NCBI GenBank assembly: GCA_028714875.1
Contig: JAQTLN010000016.1
Span: 1-64,000 of the forward strand
Length of the DNA: 64,000 nucleotides
Origin: Gallionellaceae bacterium
Lineage (GTDB): Bacteria > Pseudomonadota > Gammaproteobacteria > Burkholderiales > Thiobacillaceae
Reading direction: 5' to 3'
The translations under genes and the position numbers were made by a program. The notes under the pieces are model-generated. The model saw only the letters and a program-made list of their open reading frames with translations, searched no databases and was not told the origin of the DNA. Shown here one piece after another: positions 36,616 through 45,977 of this stretch; the stretch's first letter is position 1; every line of letters starts with the position of its first letter.

Positions 36616-38367
36616 ATGCCCGCCATTACTACCGTCTCCTATCTCGACCCCAAATCTCAACTCGTGGCCCTGATCGAACAGGCCTTGCGGCAGGTTGCCG
36701 CCGATTCGATGCTCCTGATCGAACTGGAGCGCCCCAAGCAGGCCAGCCACGGCGACTTCGCCTGCAATGTGGCGATGCAATTGGGCAAGGCCATGAAGCG
36801 CAATCCGCGCGAACTGGCGCAGGCGGTCATCAGCGCGTTGCCGGCGTCCGATCTGCTGGAAAAAGCCGAAATCGCCGGCCCCGGCTTCATCAACTTGTTC
36901 CTCAAGCCGGCCGCCTGGCAGGGCGTCGCGGCGCAAGTCCTGGCGCGGGGCGCGGCCTATGGCGGCGGCAGTGTCGGGCAAGGCGAGAAGGTGCAGATCG
37001 AATTCGTTTCCGCCAATCCCACCGGGCCGCTGCATGTGGGGCATGGGCGTGGCGCGGCGTTCGGCGCCAGCCTGGCCAATGTTCTGAAACTGGCCGGTTA
37101 TGACGTGCAGCGCGAGTATTACGTGAATGACGCCGGGCGCCAGATGGACATCCTGGCGCTCTCCACCTGGTTGCGTTACCTGGCCCTGTGCGGCGAGTTC
37201 GTGCCCTTTCCCGGAAACGCCTATCAGGGCGACTACGTCGGCGCGATGGCGGACAGCATCTATGCGTTGCACGGCGAGCGCTACAAACGCGCCGCCACCG
37301 AGGCGATGGTCGGTGTGCCGGTGGCGGGCGAGGACGCGGAAGGCCATCTCGACGCCCTCATCGCCAATGCCAAACGTCTGCTCGGTCCCGATTACGCCTA
37401 CATCCACGGCCATGCCCTGGAAGAGCAACTGGGTGACACCCGCAACGATCTCACCGAATTCGGCGTCACCTTCGACACCTGGTTTTCCGAGAAGACACTG
37501 CACGAATCCGGCCTCATCGACCGCGCCGTCGAGCAGATGAAGCAGCATGGCCACGTCTACGAACAGAACGGCGCCCTCTGGTTCCGTTCCACCGCCTTCG
37601 GCGACGAGAAAGACCGCGTGGTGCGGCGCGAAAACGGCATCTACACTTATTTCGCCGCCGACATCGCCTACCACATCAACAAGTTCGAGCGCGGCTTTAG
37701 GCGTGTGCTGGATGTCTGGGGCGCCGATCACCACGGCTACATCCCGCGTGTGAAAGGCGCGCTCTCCGCCGCCGGCCTCGACGCCGATCGCCTCACGGTC
37801 GCGCTGGTGCAGTTCGCCGTGCTCTACCGCAACGGCCAGAAGGCCTCGATGTCCACCCGCTCCGGCCAGTACGTCACCTTGCGCGAACTGCGTGGCGAAG
37901 TGGGCAACGACGCCGCCCGTTTCTTCTATGTGCTGCGCAAATCCGAACAACACCTGGATTTCGACCTCGACCTGGCCAAGTCGCAAAGCAACGACAACCC
38001 GGTCTATTACATCCAGTACGCCCACGCCCGCATCTGTAGCGTGCTGAACAGTTGGGGCGGGGTGGAACGAGACCTGCTCGATGCCGACAGCAGCCTCTTG
38101 CGAGAGCCGCAGGAACTGGCGCTCCTGAAACGTCTGGTCGAGTTCCCGGAAACCGTCAACAGCGCCGCGCGCGAGTTGTCGCCCCATGTCATCGCCTATT
38201 ACCTGAAAGACCTGGCGGCCGACCTGCACGGCCTTTATGTGGCCTGCCGCTTCCTGGACGCGGAGGAGCCGCTGAAGCAGGCGCGCCTGCTGCTGATTTC
38301 CGCCACCCGCCAGGTGCTGCGTAACGGCTTGAGCGTGCTGGGCGTCTCCGCGCCCGAGAAGATGTAA
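36616..38367 (+). CDS. argS: Arginyl-tRNA synthetase
   Basis: VQIEFVSANPTGPLHVGHGRGAAFGASLANVL; C-terminal anticodon-binding region. Confidence 0.97.
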   Translation: MPAITTVSYLDPKSQLVALIEQALRQVAADSMLLIELERPKQASHGDFACNVAMQLGKAMKRNPRELAQAVISALPASDLLEKAEIAGPGFINLFLKPAAWQGVAAQVLARGAAYGGGSVGQGEKVQIEFVSANPTGPLHVGHGRGAAFGASLANVLKLAGYDVQREYYVNDAGRQMDILALSTWLRYLALCGEFVPFPGNAYQGDYVGAMADSIYALHGERYKRAATEAMVGVPVAGEDAEGHLDALIANAKRLLGPDYAYIHGHALEEQLGDTRNDLTEFGVTFDTWFSEKTLHESGLIDRAVEQMKQHGHVYEQNGALWFRSTAFGDEKDRVVRRENGIYTYFAADIAYHINKFERGFRRVLDVWGADHHGYIPRVKGALSAAGLDADRLTVALVQFAVLYRNGQKASMSTRSGQYVTLRELRGEVGNDAARFFYVLRKSEQHLDFDLDLAKSQSNDNPVYYIQYAHARICSVLNSWGGVERDLLDADSSLLREPQELALLKRLVEFPETVNSAARELSPHVIAYYLKDLAADLHGLYVACRFLDAEEPLKQARLLLISATRQVLRNGLSVLGVSAPEKM

Positions 38368-38371
38368 GCGC

Positions 38372-39103
38372 ATGGCTCGACGTGAAACCAGATCGACTCA
38401 GCGCGAGGAGCCCAAGCGCGGGGGCGGCAAACCCGGTGGACTGTTCCTGGGCCTGTTGCTGGGGCTGGTAGTCGGCCTGGTGGCCGCCGCCGGCCTCGCC
38501 TGGTATTTCAATCTCACGACGGGCGAATTCAAGACTGTCGAGCAGGCCCCGAAAGCAACCGGGCCGGTGCAGCCGATCCAGCCCGACCGGTCCGTCGAAC
38601 CCGTAAAAAAGGCGCCGCCGCCCGCGCGTGAGGCCATCCCGCCACCGCTAGCGCCACCGCCGCCGAAACCGGTCGAGGCCAAACCGGTCGAGGCCAAACC
38701 GGAAAAGCCCGCGAAAACTTCCAAAGGCGGCGAAACGGCCGCCCCCATCGTCGAGCGCAAACCCGCCAGGACTAACGAGCCGACCGCGCGCGTGCCGCTT
38801 ACTTTCTACGGCATCCTCCCCGGCGAAAAACCGGCCAAGCCGGTGGAACCACCTAAGCCCACGGAACTCTGGTGGCTGCAGGTTGCCGCATTGAAAAGCT
38901 CGGACGATGCCGACAAGTTGAAAGCCCGCCTGAGCCTGCTCGGACTGGTCGTTACCATTCAGCAAGTGGAAAGCGCCGGGCTGTCCCTCTACCGGGTGCG
39001 TGTCGGCCCATACAAGCGGGACGAGGATGCCTTCGCCGACCTGGATACCCTGGCCGCCAATAATTACGAACCGAGATTGTTCAAGGAACCCGTGAAACCC
39101 TAG
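38372..39103 (+). CDS. SPOR-domain membrane protein
   Basis: N-terminal TM GLFLGLLLGLVVGLVAAAGLAWYF; Pro/Lys-rich linker; C-terminal LWWLQVAALKSSDDADKLKARLSLLGLVVTI..YRVRVGPYKRDEDAFADLDTL. Confidence 0.9.
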   Translation: MARRETRSTQREEPKRGGGKPGGLFLGLLLGLVVGLVAAAGLAWYFNLTTGEFKTVEQAPKATGPVQPIQPDRSVEPVKKAPPPAREAIPPPLAPPPPKPVEAKPVEAKPEKPAKTSKGGETAAPIVERKPARTNEPTARVPLTFYGILPGEKPAKPVEPPKPTELWWLQVAALKSSDDADKLKARLSLLGLVVTIQQVESAGLSLYRVRVGPYKRDEDAFADLDTLAANNYEPRLFKEPVKP

Positions 39104-39116
39104 GAGTCATGCCGTG

Positions 39117-39737
39117 ATGAAACGTTTTGCCCCGCTCGCCCTGATTCTGCTGCTCGCCAGCGCCCCCGCCGCCGCCCTGGAATGGGGCAAGGACTATGTG
39201 GAAGTGCCGGCGCAGCCGACCTCGGCCAAACGTGGCCAGGTCGAGGTGCTGGAGTTTTTCTGGTACGGCTGCCCGCACTGCTTCCATCTGGAGCCGGAAC
39301 TCAACGCCTGGGCCAAGAAGTTGCCGAAAAACGTGGTGTTCAAACAAGTGCCCGGCGTCCTGAGCGATGGCTGGCTGCCGCTTGCGCGCGCTTTCTATGC
39401 ACTGGAAGCCACCGGCTTGCTGGAAAAACTGCATGGCGATGTGTTCAACGCCATCCATGTCGAGGGGCTCGACCTCAATCCGCCGGACGCCTTCCTCGAT
39501 TGGGCCGCGAAAAAAGGCGCCGATCGCAAGAAACTGGCCGCCGCCTACAATAGTTTTTCCGTGGAAACCAAGGTCATGCGCGCCCGGCAATTGACCCGCG
39601 CGTTCAAACTCAACGGCGTACCCGCCTTCGTGGTCGCCGGCAAGTACAGCACCTCCGCCTACCTGACCGGTGGCAACCCGCAGACCTTCAAGGTGCTCGA
39701 TGAACTGATCGAGCAGGAGAGCCAGGGGAAGAAATGA
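39117..39737 (+). CDS. dsbA: Thiol:disulfide interchange protein DsbA
   Basis: QVEVLEFFWYGCPHCFHLEPELNAW: CPHC active site. Confidence 0.95.
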   Translation: MKRFAPLALILLLASAPAAALEWGKDYVEVPAQPTSAKRGQVEVLEFFWYGCPHCFHLEPELNAWAKKLPKNVVFKQVPGVLSDGWLPLARAFYALEATGLLEKLHGDVFNAIHVEGLDLNPPDAFLDWAAKKGADRKKLAAAYNSFSVETKVMRARQLTRAFKLNGVPAFVVAGKYSTSAYLTGGNPQTFKVLDELIEQESQGKK

Positions 39738-39740
39738 TCC

Positions 39741-40064
39741 TCAGCGCTTCAGCAACTCGCGCTTGCTCGGTTTGCCGAGCCAGGTGTCGGCCTCGGCCAG
39801 CGCGGGTTTCTTCTCGGTGATGACCGGCCAGGTCAGGGACAGTTCGGCGTTGAGGGCGATGAAGTCGCGTTGGTCATCCGGTACGTCGTCCTCAGCGAAG
39901 ATGGCCTCGGCCGGGCATTCCGCCACGCATAGCGAGCAGTCGATGCACTCCTCGGGGTCGATCACCAGGAAGTTCGGCCCTTCGTGGAAACAATCGACTG
40001 GGCAGACTTCCACGCAGTCGGAATATTTACAGTTGATGCAGTTCTCGGTAACGACGTAGGTCAT
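39741..40064 (-). CDS. fdxA: 7Fe-type ferredoxin
   Basis: [55 protein letters not shown]. Confidence 0.95.
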   Translation of the reverse strand: MTYVVTENCINCKYSDCVEVCPVDCFHEGPNFLVIDPEECIDCSLCVAECPAEAIFAEDDVPDDQRDFIALNAELSLTWPVITEKKPALAEADTWLGKPSKRELLKR

Positions 40065-40182
40065 TCTTTCCTCGCTATGACTTTTTCGCTAGGATAGCGG
40101 CGAAATGCGCCCCCGACCATCCACGGTCAACTCCCATAGCTATTCAGGCAATACCTCAATCTCCTCCCGCAAAGGTTCCACA

Positions 40183-40509
40183 ATGAGCGAACACATCCAT
40201 TACGTCACCGACGACACCTTCGAACAGGAAGTTCTGCAATCCCCCATGCCCGTGCTGGTGGATTACTGGGCTGATTGGTGTGGCCCCTGCAAGATGATTT
40301 CCCCCATCCTCGACGAGGTGGCCAAGGAATACGCAGGCCGTCTCAAGGTATGCAAGCTCAACATCGACGAGAACCAGGGCACCCCGCCCAAGTACGGCAT
40401 CCGCGGCATTCCCACGCTGATGATTTTCAAGAACGGCAACGTCGAAGCCACCAAGGTGGGCGCGCTCTCCAAGTCGCAGCTCACGGCTTTTGTTGACAGC
40501 AACATCTAA
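40183..40509 (+). CDS. trxA: Thioredoxin
   Basis: [27 protein letters not shown]. Confidence 0.97.
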   Translation: MSEHIHYVTDDTFEQEVLQSPMPVLVDYWADWCGPCKMISPILDEVAKEYAGRLKVCKLNIDENQGTPPKYGIRGIPTLMIFKNGNVEATKVGALSKSQLTAFVDSNI

Positions 40510-40525
40510 GTTCCGCTAGTTTCAC

Positions 40526-40550
40526 GGCGTCCGGTGTTCTGCCGGACGCC
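40526..40550 (+). terminator. Hairpin between trxA and rho
   Basis: ggcgtccgg tgttctg ccggacgcc: 9-bp perfect stem. Confidence 0.55.
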
Positions 40551-40622
40551 TCTCTCCAAGCCCCCCCTGTTTTTCCCGCTCCCGGCCCTCCTCGCCGGTT
40601 CAGCCACACGCATCCATAAGCC

Positions 40623-41882
40623 ATGCATCTATCCGAACTCAAGCAATTGCACGTCAGCCAGCTTCTCGAAATGGCCGAAGCCGAAAACATCGAGAATGCC
40701 AACCGCATGCGCAAGCAGGAACTGATCTTCGCGCTGCTGAAAAAGAAGGCGAAGAACGGCGAGAGCATCTTTGGCGATGGCGTGCTGGAGATCCTGCCGG
40801 ATGGCTTCGGCTTCCTGCGTTCGCCGGATACCTCCTACCTGTCCAACCCGGACGACATCTACATCTCGCCCTCGCAGATACGCCGCTTCAACCTGCATAC
40901 CGGCGACAACATCGAGGGTGAAATCCGCACCCCCAAGGACGGTGAGCGCTATTTCGCGCTGACCAAGCTGGACAAGGCCAATGGCGGGCCGGTGGAGGAT
41001 CTGAAGCACAAGATACTGTTCGAAAACCTGACCCCGCTGTTCCCCAACAAGCCATACCGGCTGGAGCGCGAGATCAAGGCGGAAGAGAACATGACCGGGC
41101 GCATGGTCGATATCGTCGCCCCCATCGGCAAGGGTTCGCGCGGCATCATCGTCGCCAGTCCCAAGTCCGGCAAGACGGTGATGCTGCAACACATCGCGCA
41201 TGCCCTCTCCGCCAACTATCCGGAAGCCATCCTCATCGTTCTGCTGATCGATGAGCGTCCGGAAGAAGTGACCGAAATGCAGCGCACCGTGCGCGGCGAA
41301 GTGGTCGCCTCCACCTTCGACGAACCCGCCAGCCGCCATGTACAGGTCGCGGAGATGGTGATCGCCAAGGCCAAGCGCCTGGTCGAGCACAAGAAGGACG
41401 TGGTGATCCTGCTCGACTCCATCACCCGCCTGGCGCGCGCCTACAACACCGTGCAGCCGACCTCCGGCAAGGTGCTCACCGGCGGTGTCGACGCCAACGC
41501 CCTGCAGAAGCCCAAGCGCTTCTTCGGCGCCGCCCGCAACATCGAGGAAGGCGGCTCGCTGACCATTCTCGCCACCGCCCTGATCGACACCGGTTCCCGC
41601 ATGGACGATGTGATCTACGAGGAATTCAAGGGCACCGGCAACATGGAAATCCACCTCGACCGGCGCATGGCGGAAAAGCGCGTCTACCCGGCCATCAACG
41701 TCAACCGATCCGGCACCCGCAAGGAAGAACTCCTGATCGAAGCCAGCGTGCTGCAGAAGATCTGGGTGCTGCGCAAACTGCTCTACCCGATGGACGACCT
41801 GGAGGCGATGGAATTCCTCTCCGACAAGATTCGCGCCACCAAGAACAACGCGGAGTTCTTCGAGTCGATGCGGCGCGGCTGA
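40623..41882 (+). CDS. rho: Transcription termination factor Rho
   Basis: [64 protein letters not shown]. Confidence 0.98.
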   Translation: MHLSELKQLHVSQLLEMAEAENIENANRMRKQELIFALLKKKAKNGESIFGDGVLEILPDGFGFLRSPDTSYLSNPDDIYISPSQIRRFNLHTGDNIEGEIRTPKDGERYFALTKLDKANGGPVEDLKHKILFENLTPLFPNKPYRLEREIKAEENMTGRMVDIVAPIGKGSRGIIVASPKSGKTVMLQHIAHALSANYPEAILIVLLIDERPEEVTEMQRTVRGEVVASTFDEPASRHVQVAEMVIAKAKRLVEHKKDVVILLDSITRLARAYNTVQPTSGKVLTGGVDANALQKPKRFFGAARNIEEGGSLTILATALIDTGSRMDDVIYEEFKGTGNMEIHLDRRMAEKRVYPAINVNRSGTRKEELLIEASVLQKIWVLRKLLYPMDDLEAMEFLSDKIRATKNNAEFFESMRRG

Positions 41883-41884
41883 TC

Positions 41885-41912
41885 CGTCGGGTTGGCGCCG
41901 CGTAACCCGACG
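41885..41912. repeat. CGTCGGGTT...AACCCGACG inverted repeat just after rho
   Basis: cgtcgggtt (41885-41893) / aacccgacg (41904-41912); related in sequence to the element at 33687. Confidence 0.7.
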
Positions 41913-41992
41913 CAGCCACTCCACGGTCGGATTACGCGCCTGGTTATGTAGTCAAGCCGGTCACTCGACCTATACAGCGAACCCGCTCACCC

Positions 41993-43510
41993 ATGTACCT
42001 TTTCCGCCTTCTGCGCATCTGCCTCACCGCCGGCCGTTTTGGCCTGGATGAGTTTTTCCTCGGCCACGAACGGGTGAGGCTCGTGCGCTGGGCGGTTCAG
42101 ACCCTGTTCTTCTGGCGTCGCCTGTCGGCGCCGCGCGGCGAGCGCCTGCGCCTGGCGCTGGAGTCGCTGGGGCCGATCTTCATCAAGTTCGGCCAGATGC
42201 TGTCCACCCGGCGTGATCTGGTACCGCCGGACATCGCCGATGAACTGGCGAAGTTGCAGGATCGGGTGCCGCCCTTTCCCAGTGAACAGGCGTTGGCGGT
42301 GCTGCGCCGCGCCTATGGCCGCGATGCCGCCGACGTATTCGCCGAGTTCGACCCGACCCCGGTCGCCTCCGCCTCCGTGGCCCAGGTGCACAAGGCGCGC
42401 TTGAAAAGCGGCGAGGCGGTGGCGGTGAAGGTGTTGCGACCCGGCATTCAGAAAGTCATCGGCCAGGACGTGAAGCTGCTCGACGCCTTCGCCCACCTGG
42501 TCGAACTACTCTGGTGGGACGGCAAGCGCCTGAAGCCGCGCGAAGTGGTGGGCGAGTTCGCCAAGCACCTGGGCGACGAGCTGGACCAGATGCGCGAGGC
42601 CGCCAACTGCTCGCAACTGCATCGCAACTTCGCCACTTCCTCGCTGCTGGTGGTGCCCGAGGTGTACTGGGATTACTGCGCCCCGGAAGTGATGGTGATG
42701 AGCTGGATGGACGGCACGCCTATCTCGCGCACCGACGAGCTGCGCCGACAGGGGATCGATTTCCCCCGTCTGGCCCGTGCCGGGGTGGAGCTGTTCTTCA
42801 CCCAGGTGTTTCGCGACGGTTTTTTCCACGCCGACATGCACCCCGGCAACATTCAGGTCACCCCCGATGGCAAGTACATCGCCCTCGACTTCGGGATCAT
42901 GGGCACGCTCACCGATGGCGACAAGAACTACCTGGCACAGAACTTCCTGGCCTTCTTCCGGCGCGATTACAAAAAGGTGGCGCAGGCGCATCTGGATGCC
43001 GGCTGGGTGCCGGCGGATACTCGGGTGGACGAATTCGAGGCCGCCATCCGCGCGGTATGCGAGCCGGTGTTCGACCGGCCACTCAAGGAAATCGCCTTCG
43101 GCAAGGTGCTGTTGCGCCTGTTCCAGACTTCGCGCCGCTTCGGCATGGAAATCCAGCCGCAACTGGTGATGCTACAAAAGACCCTGCTCAACATCGAAGG
43201 CCTGGGGCGCGATCTCGACCCCGACCTCGACCTCTGGTCCACCGCCAAGCCTTTCCTGGAGCGCTGGATGAACGAGCAGATCGGCTGGCGCGGCTGGCTG
43301 CGCACCTTCCAGGAAGAAGCGCCCTACTGGGGCGCGCTGATTCCGCAACTGCCGCGCCTGGCGCATCAGGCCCTGCGCGCGGATCGCCTGGAAAAGCTGG
43401 AAGCCGGCATGGCGCTGATGCTGCGTCAGCAACAGGGGCGCAACCGCTGGCTGGGCGTGATCGCCGGCCTGCTTGCGGCGATGCTGGTGCTTTCCTTTGT
43501 CGTGATCTGA
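41993..43510 (+). CDS. ubiB: UbiB/ABC1 kinase family, ubiquinone biosynthesis
   Basis: [39 protein letters not shown]-terminal TM. Confidence 0.96.
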   Translation: MYLFRLLRICLTAGRFGLDEFFLGHERVRLVRWAVQTLFFWRRLSAPRGERLRLALESLGPIFIKFGQMLSTRRDLVPPDIADELAKLQDRVPPFPSEQALAVLRRAYGRDAADVFAEFDPTPVASASVAQVHKARLKSGEAVAVKVLRPGIQKVIGQDVKLLDAFAHLVELLWWDGKRLKPREVVGEFAKHLGDELDQMREAANCSQLHRNFATSSLLVVPEVYWDYCAPEVMVMSWMDGTPISRTDELRRQGIDFPRLARAGVELFFTQVFRDGFFHADMHPGNIQVTPDGKYIALDFGIMGTLTDGDKNYLAQNFLAFFRRDYKKVAQAHLDAGWVPADTRVDEFEAAIRAVCEPVFDRPLKEIAFGKVLLRLFQTSRRFGMEIQPQLVMLQKTLLNIEGLGRDLDPDLDLWSTAKPFLERWMNEQIGWRGWLRTFQEEAPYWGALIPQLPRLAHQALRADRLEKLEAGMALMLRQQQGRNRWLGVIAGLLAAMLVLSFVVI

Positions 43511-43647
43511 ATGGCCGCCCGCTGATGGTTGCTTTCCGGGCGCGTAGCGGCGTACCTGTGGCTGAGCGCAATCGGAGACGCTGACACCCGCATCTACGCG
43601 GCCATTACAAGGGCTGAGGAGCGGTCAACTGCTGTTTCTAGGGTGAA

Positions 43648-44595
43648 TCAAACTTGCTTCAGGGCGCGCCGCACTCTCCCCAGGTTTTTGAAGAAAAACA
43701 ATTTGATGCCGAAATGCGTGGCGATACAGTCGGCATCGTTGTAATTGAACGAATAGGTCTCGGGTAAGGCGCGATGTTGGCTCGTACAATCAACCAGATG
43801 GTTGTAGGCATGCTGCTCGAAGGTGTAAACCCGGTCGACCCGCTCTTTGTTTTTTTCAAGCCAGTCCTCAAATACGGGCAGATCAAATGCGCCTTGATCA
43901 AGACATATCAGGCCTGAATTAAACCCGAGCGGCGCCTCCTCCTTGCGCGCGAAGCCGACCACGCTCTGGTTGGCATTCAGCACGGGCCGGTAGTACTCAT
44001 GGCAATAGAGAGTCTCTCTGGTGTTTTTGTCATCGATCCAGGCAATGATTTCATCAGGCCGCTTGAAAAACAGCACGTCTGTATCCAGAACCAGAACCTT
44101 GCTGGCATTTTCCAACAAGTTGAAATCAATCAGTTTGAGAGAAAAAATACTCATCCTTCGGCCCCAGTCTGTTTCACCAAGCTGGCCAAATCGATACTTG
44201 AATACATGTGAATAATTCGCAACCCTGGGGGCGATCAATGAATCCGCTTCGGGTTTCCGAAAAATACGAACACCAACCAGGTGCCGCTGTAATTTGGCTA
44301 TATCACCATCGGTCAAACTTCCGTCGTCATGTAATACAACGGCATAACGCTTTCCCGCGCAGTGCAGAAAGCTTTTTACCGCCCAAAGACACATGCCGAC
44401 ATGACGCGTACCAAGCAGCGCGTGAATTTCAAAATCAAGGTCGTCCTGGTTGGTCACCAGGCAGGGGGTGGCCTCTATGAGTCGGTCATGAATGCGCCGC
44501 AGCACCTCGATATGGTATTTCGCCAATCGTTGGCTCAACCACCAGGGGATTCTTTTCTCGCTAACCAGGGAAATGATTCGTTGCATCATCCGCAT
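43648..44595 (-). CDS. Putative glycosyltransferase (GT-A/GT8-like)
   Basis: KVLVLDTDVLFFKRPDEIIAWIDD (DxD) and GFNSGLICLDQGAFDLPVFEDWLEKN. Confidence 0.6.
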   Translation of the reverse strand: MRMMQRIISLVSEKRIPWWLSQRLAKYHIEVLRRIHDRLIEATPCLVTNQDDLDFEIHALLGTRHVGMCLWAVKSFLHCAGKRYAVVLHDDGSLTDGDIAKLQRHLVGVRIFRKPEADSLIAPRVANYSHVFKYRFGQLGETDWGRRMSIFSLKLIDFNLLENASKVLVLDTDVLFFKRPDEIIAWIDDKNTRETLYCHEYYRPVLNANQSVVGFARKEEAPLGFNSGLICLDQGAFDLPVFEDWLEKNKERVDRVYTFEQHAYNHLVDCTSQHRALPETYSFNYNDADCIATHFGIKLFFFKNLGRVRRALKQV

Positions 44596-44893
44596 GCATC
44601 GCCTTCTTGTCGGATACTCAGTCAGACCGGGTTCGGTTTCCGCTCGAACCCCTCGAAATAATGGTGCGCCGCCAGTTGCAACCGCTTACTCACGCGCCGT
44701 GTGAGTGTAGCCGGGGTGGCTGGTGAGGGCGCCCCGCTGAATGGGGAATTCTGTCTCCCGGTTCCGCCGCCACCGCGACAGTGCCAGGGCTATCTAGCCA
44801 CACCCAGCCTTTATGACTTTCCGCTTTCCGGCTTGCCATCGCCGCTATGTATAAGCACTCCCTTATAATCCGCTCGCCTTTCATAGCCCGCGC

Positions 44894-45556
44894 GTGCCTC
44901 CCATGTTCCATTTCTCCGATTCCACCGCCGTCAACCTGGCGCTCTCCGTCCTTATCCTGTTTTCCCTGATTACCTGGACGATGATCTTCGCCAAAGGCTG
45001 GTTGCAATGGCAGTTGCGCAAGTCCAACGCCGCCTTCGCCAAGCGTTTCTGGCAGGCCCCCGATCTGGAAGCGGCGCAGGTTGCCGCCAAGCAGGCCGAT
45101 AGTCCGCTGGCGCGGCTGGCCAAGGCGGGCTTCGACACCCTCGCTTCGCTGGGCGATCGCCAGACCCTGGCGCACGCCGGCGACCGTCAAGCGGTGCTGG
45201 AACGCGGCCTCTCGCAGCAGGTTAAGAAGGAACAACACAAGCTGGAAGCCGGCCTCATGCTGCTCGCCAGCATCGGCAGCACGTCGCCTTTCGTCGGCCT
45301 GTTCGGCACCGTCTGGGGCATCATGAATGCGATGAGCAACATCGCCGTGTCCGGCGGTTCCGGCCTGGAAGTCGTGGCCGGCCCGGTGGGCGAGGCGCTG
45401 CTCGCCACCGCCATGGGCATCGCCGCCGCGATTCCCGCTGTGCTTGCCTACAACTATGGGGTACGCGTCACCCGCCTGATGGTTTCCGAGATGGAAGGCT
45501 TCGCCAACGACTTCCTTAGCCTGGCCAGCCAACCCGAAGGCAAGAAGGAGTCCTGA
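44894..45556 (+). CDS. exbB: ExbB/TolQ proton channel protein
   Basis: LASIGSTSPFVGLFGTVWGIMNAM..VGEALLATAMGIAAAIPAVLAYN. Confidence 0.93.
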   Translation: MPPMFHFSDSTAVNLALSVLILFSLITWTMIFAKGWLQWQLRKSNAAFAKRFWQAPDLEAAQVAAKQADSPLARLAKAGFDTLASLGDRQTLAHAGDRQAVLERGLSQQVKKEQHKLEAGLMLLASIGSTSPFVGLFGTVWGIMNAMSNIAVSGGSGLEVVAGPVGEALLATAMGIAAAIPAVLAYNYGVRVTRLMVSEMEGFANDFLSLASQPEGKKES

Positions 45557-45557
45557 G

Positions 45558-45977
45558 ATGGCAATTCGCCACGACTCGGACTTCCAGCCCATGAGCGAGA
45601 TCAACGTCACGCCGCTGGTGGACGTGATGCTGGTACTGCTGGTGATCTTCATGGTCACCGCGCCGTTCATCCTGCAATCGGTAAAGGTACGCCTGCCGGA
45701 AACCTCGCCGGTGGCGGCGCTGAAGCCCGCGCCCGCGCTGGTGGTCAGCGTACAGGCGGACGGCATGGTGTTTCTCGGCCGCGAGGGGATCGACCTGACG
45801 CTCCTGGAAGCCCGCCTGAAGGGTGAAATGGACAAGAACAGCGATCTCGTCCTGCAATTGCGCGCCGATACCGGCGTGCCCTACGGCCGCATCACCGAAG
45901 TCATGGCCGCCGCCAGCCGCGCCGGCGTCGCCAAGCTCACCTTCGTCACCGCCGCCGCTCCGCAGGGGAACAAGTGA
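45558..45977 (+). CDS. exbD: ExbD/TolR biopolymer transport protein
   Basis: DFQPMSEINVTPLVDVMLVLLVIFMVTAPFI. Confidence 0.94.
   Translation: MAIRHDSDFQPMSEINVTPLVDVMLVLLVIFMVTAPFILQSVKVRLPETSPVAALKPAPALVVSVQADGMVFLGREGIDLTLLEARLKGEMDKNSDLVLQLRADTGVPYGRITEVMAAASRAGVAKLTFVTAAAPQGNK

Noticed and set aside
36541-38373. 610-aa minus-strand ORF
   Set aside because: Antisense shadow of argS in high-GC DNA.
38684-38704. KPVEAKPVEAKP duplication in the SPOR protein
   Set aside because: Short linker repeat typical of Pro/Lys-rich periplasmic linkers.
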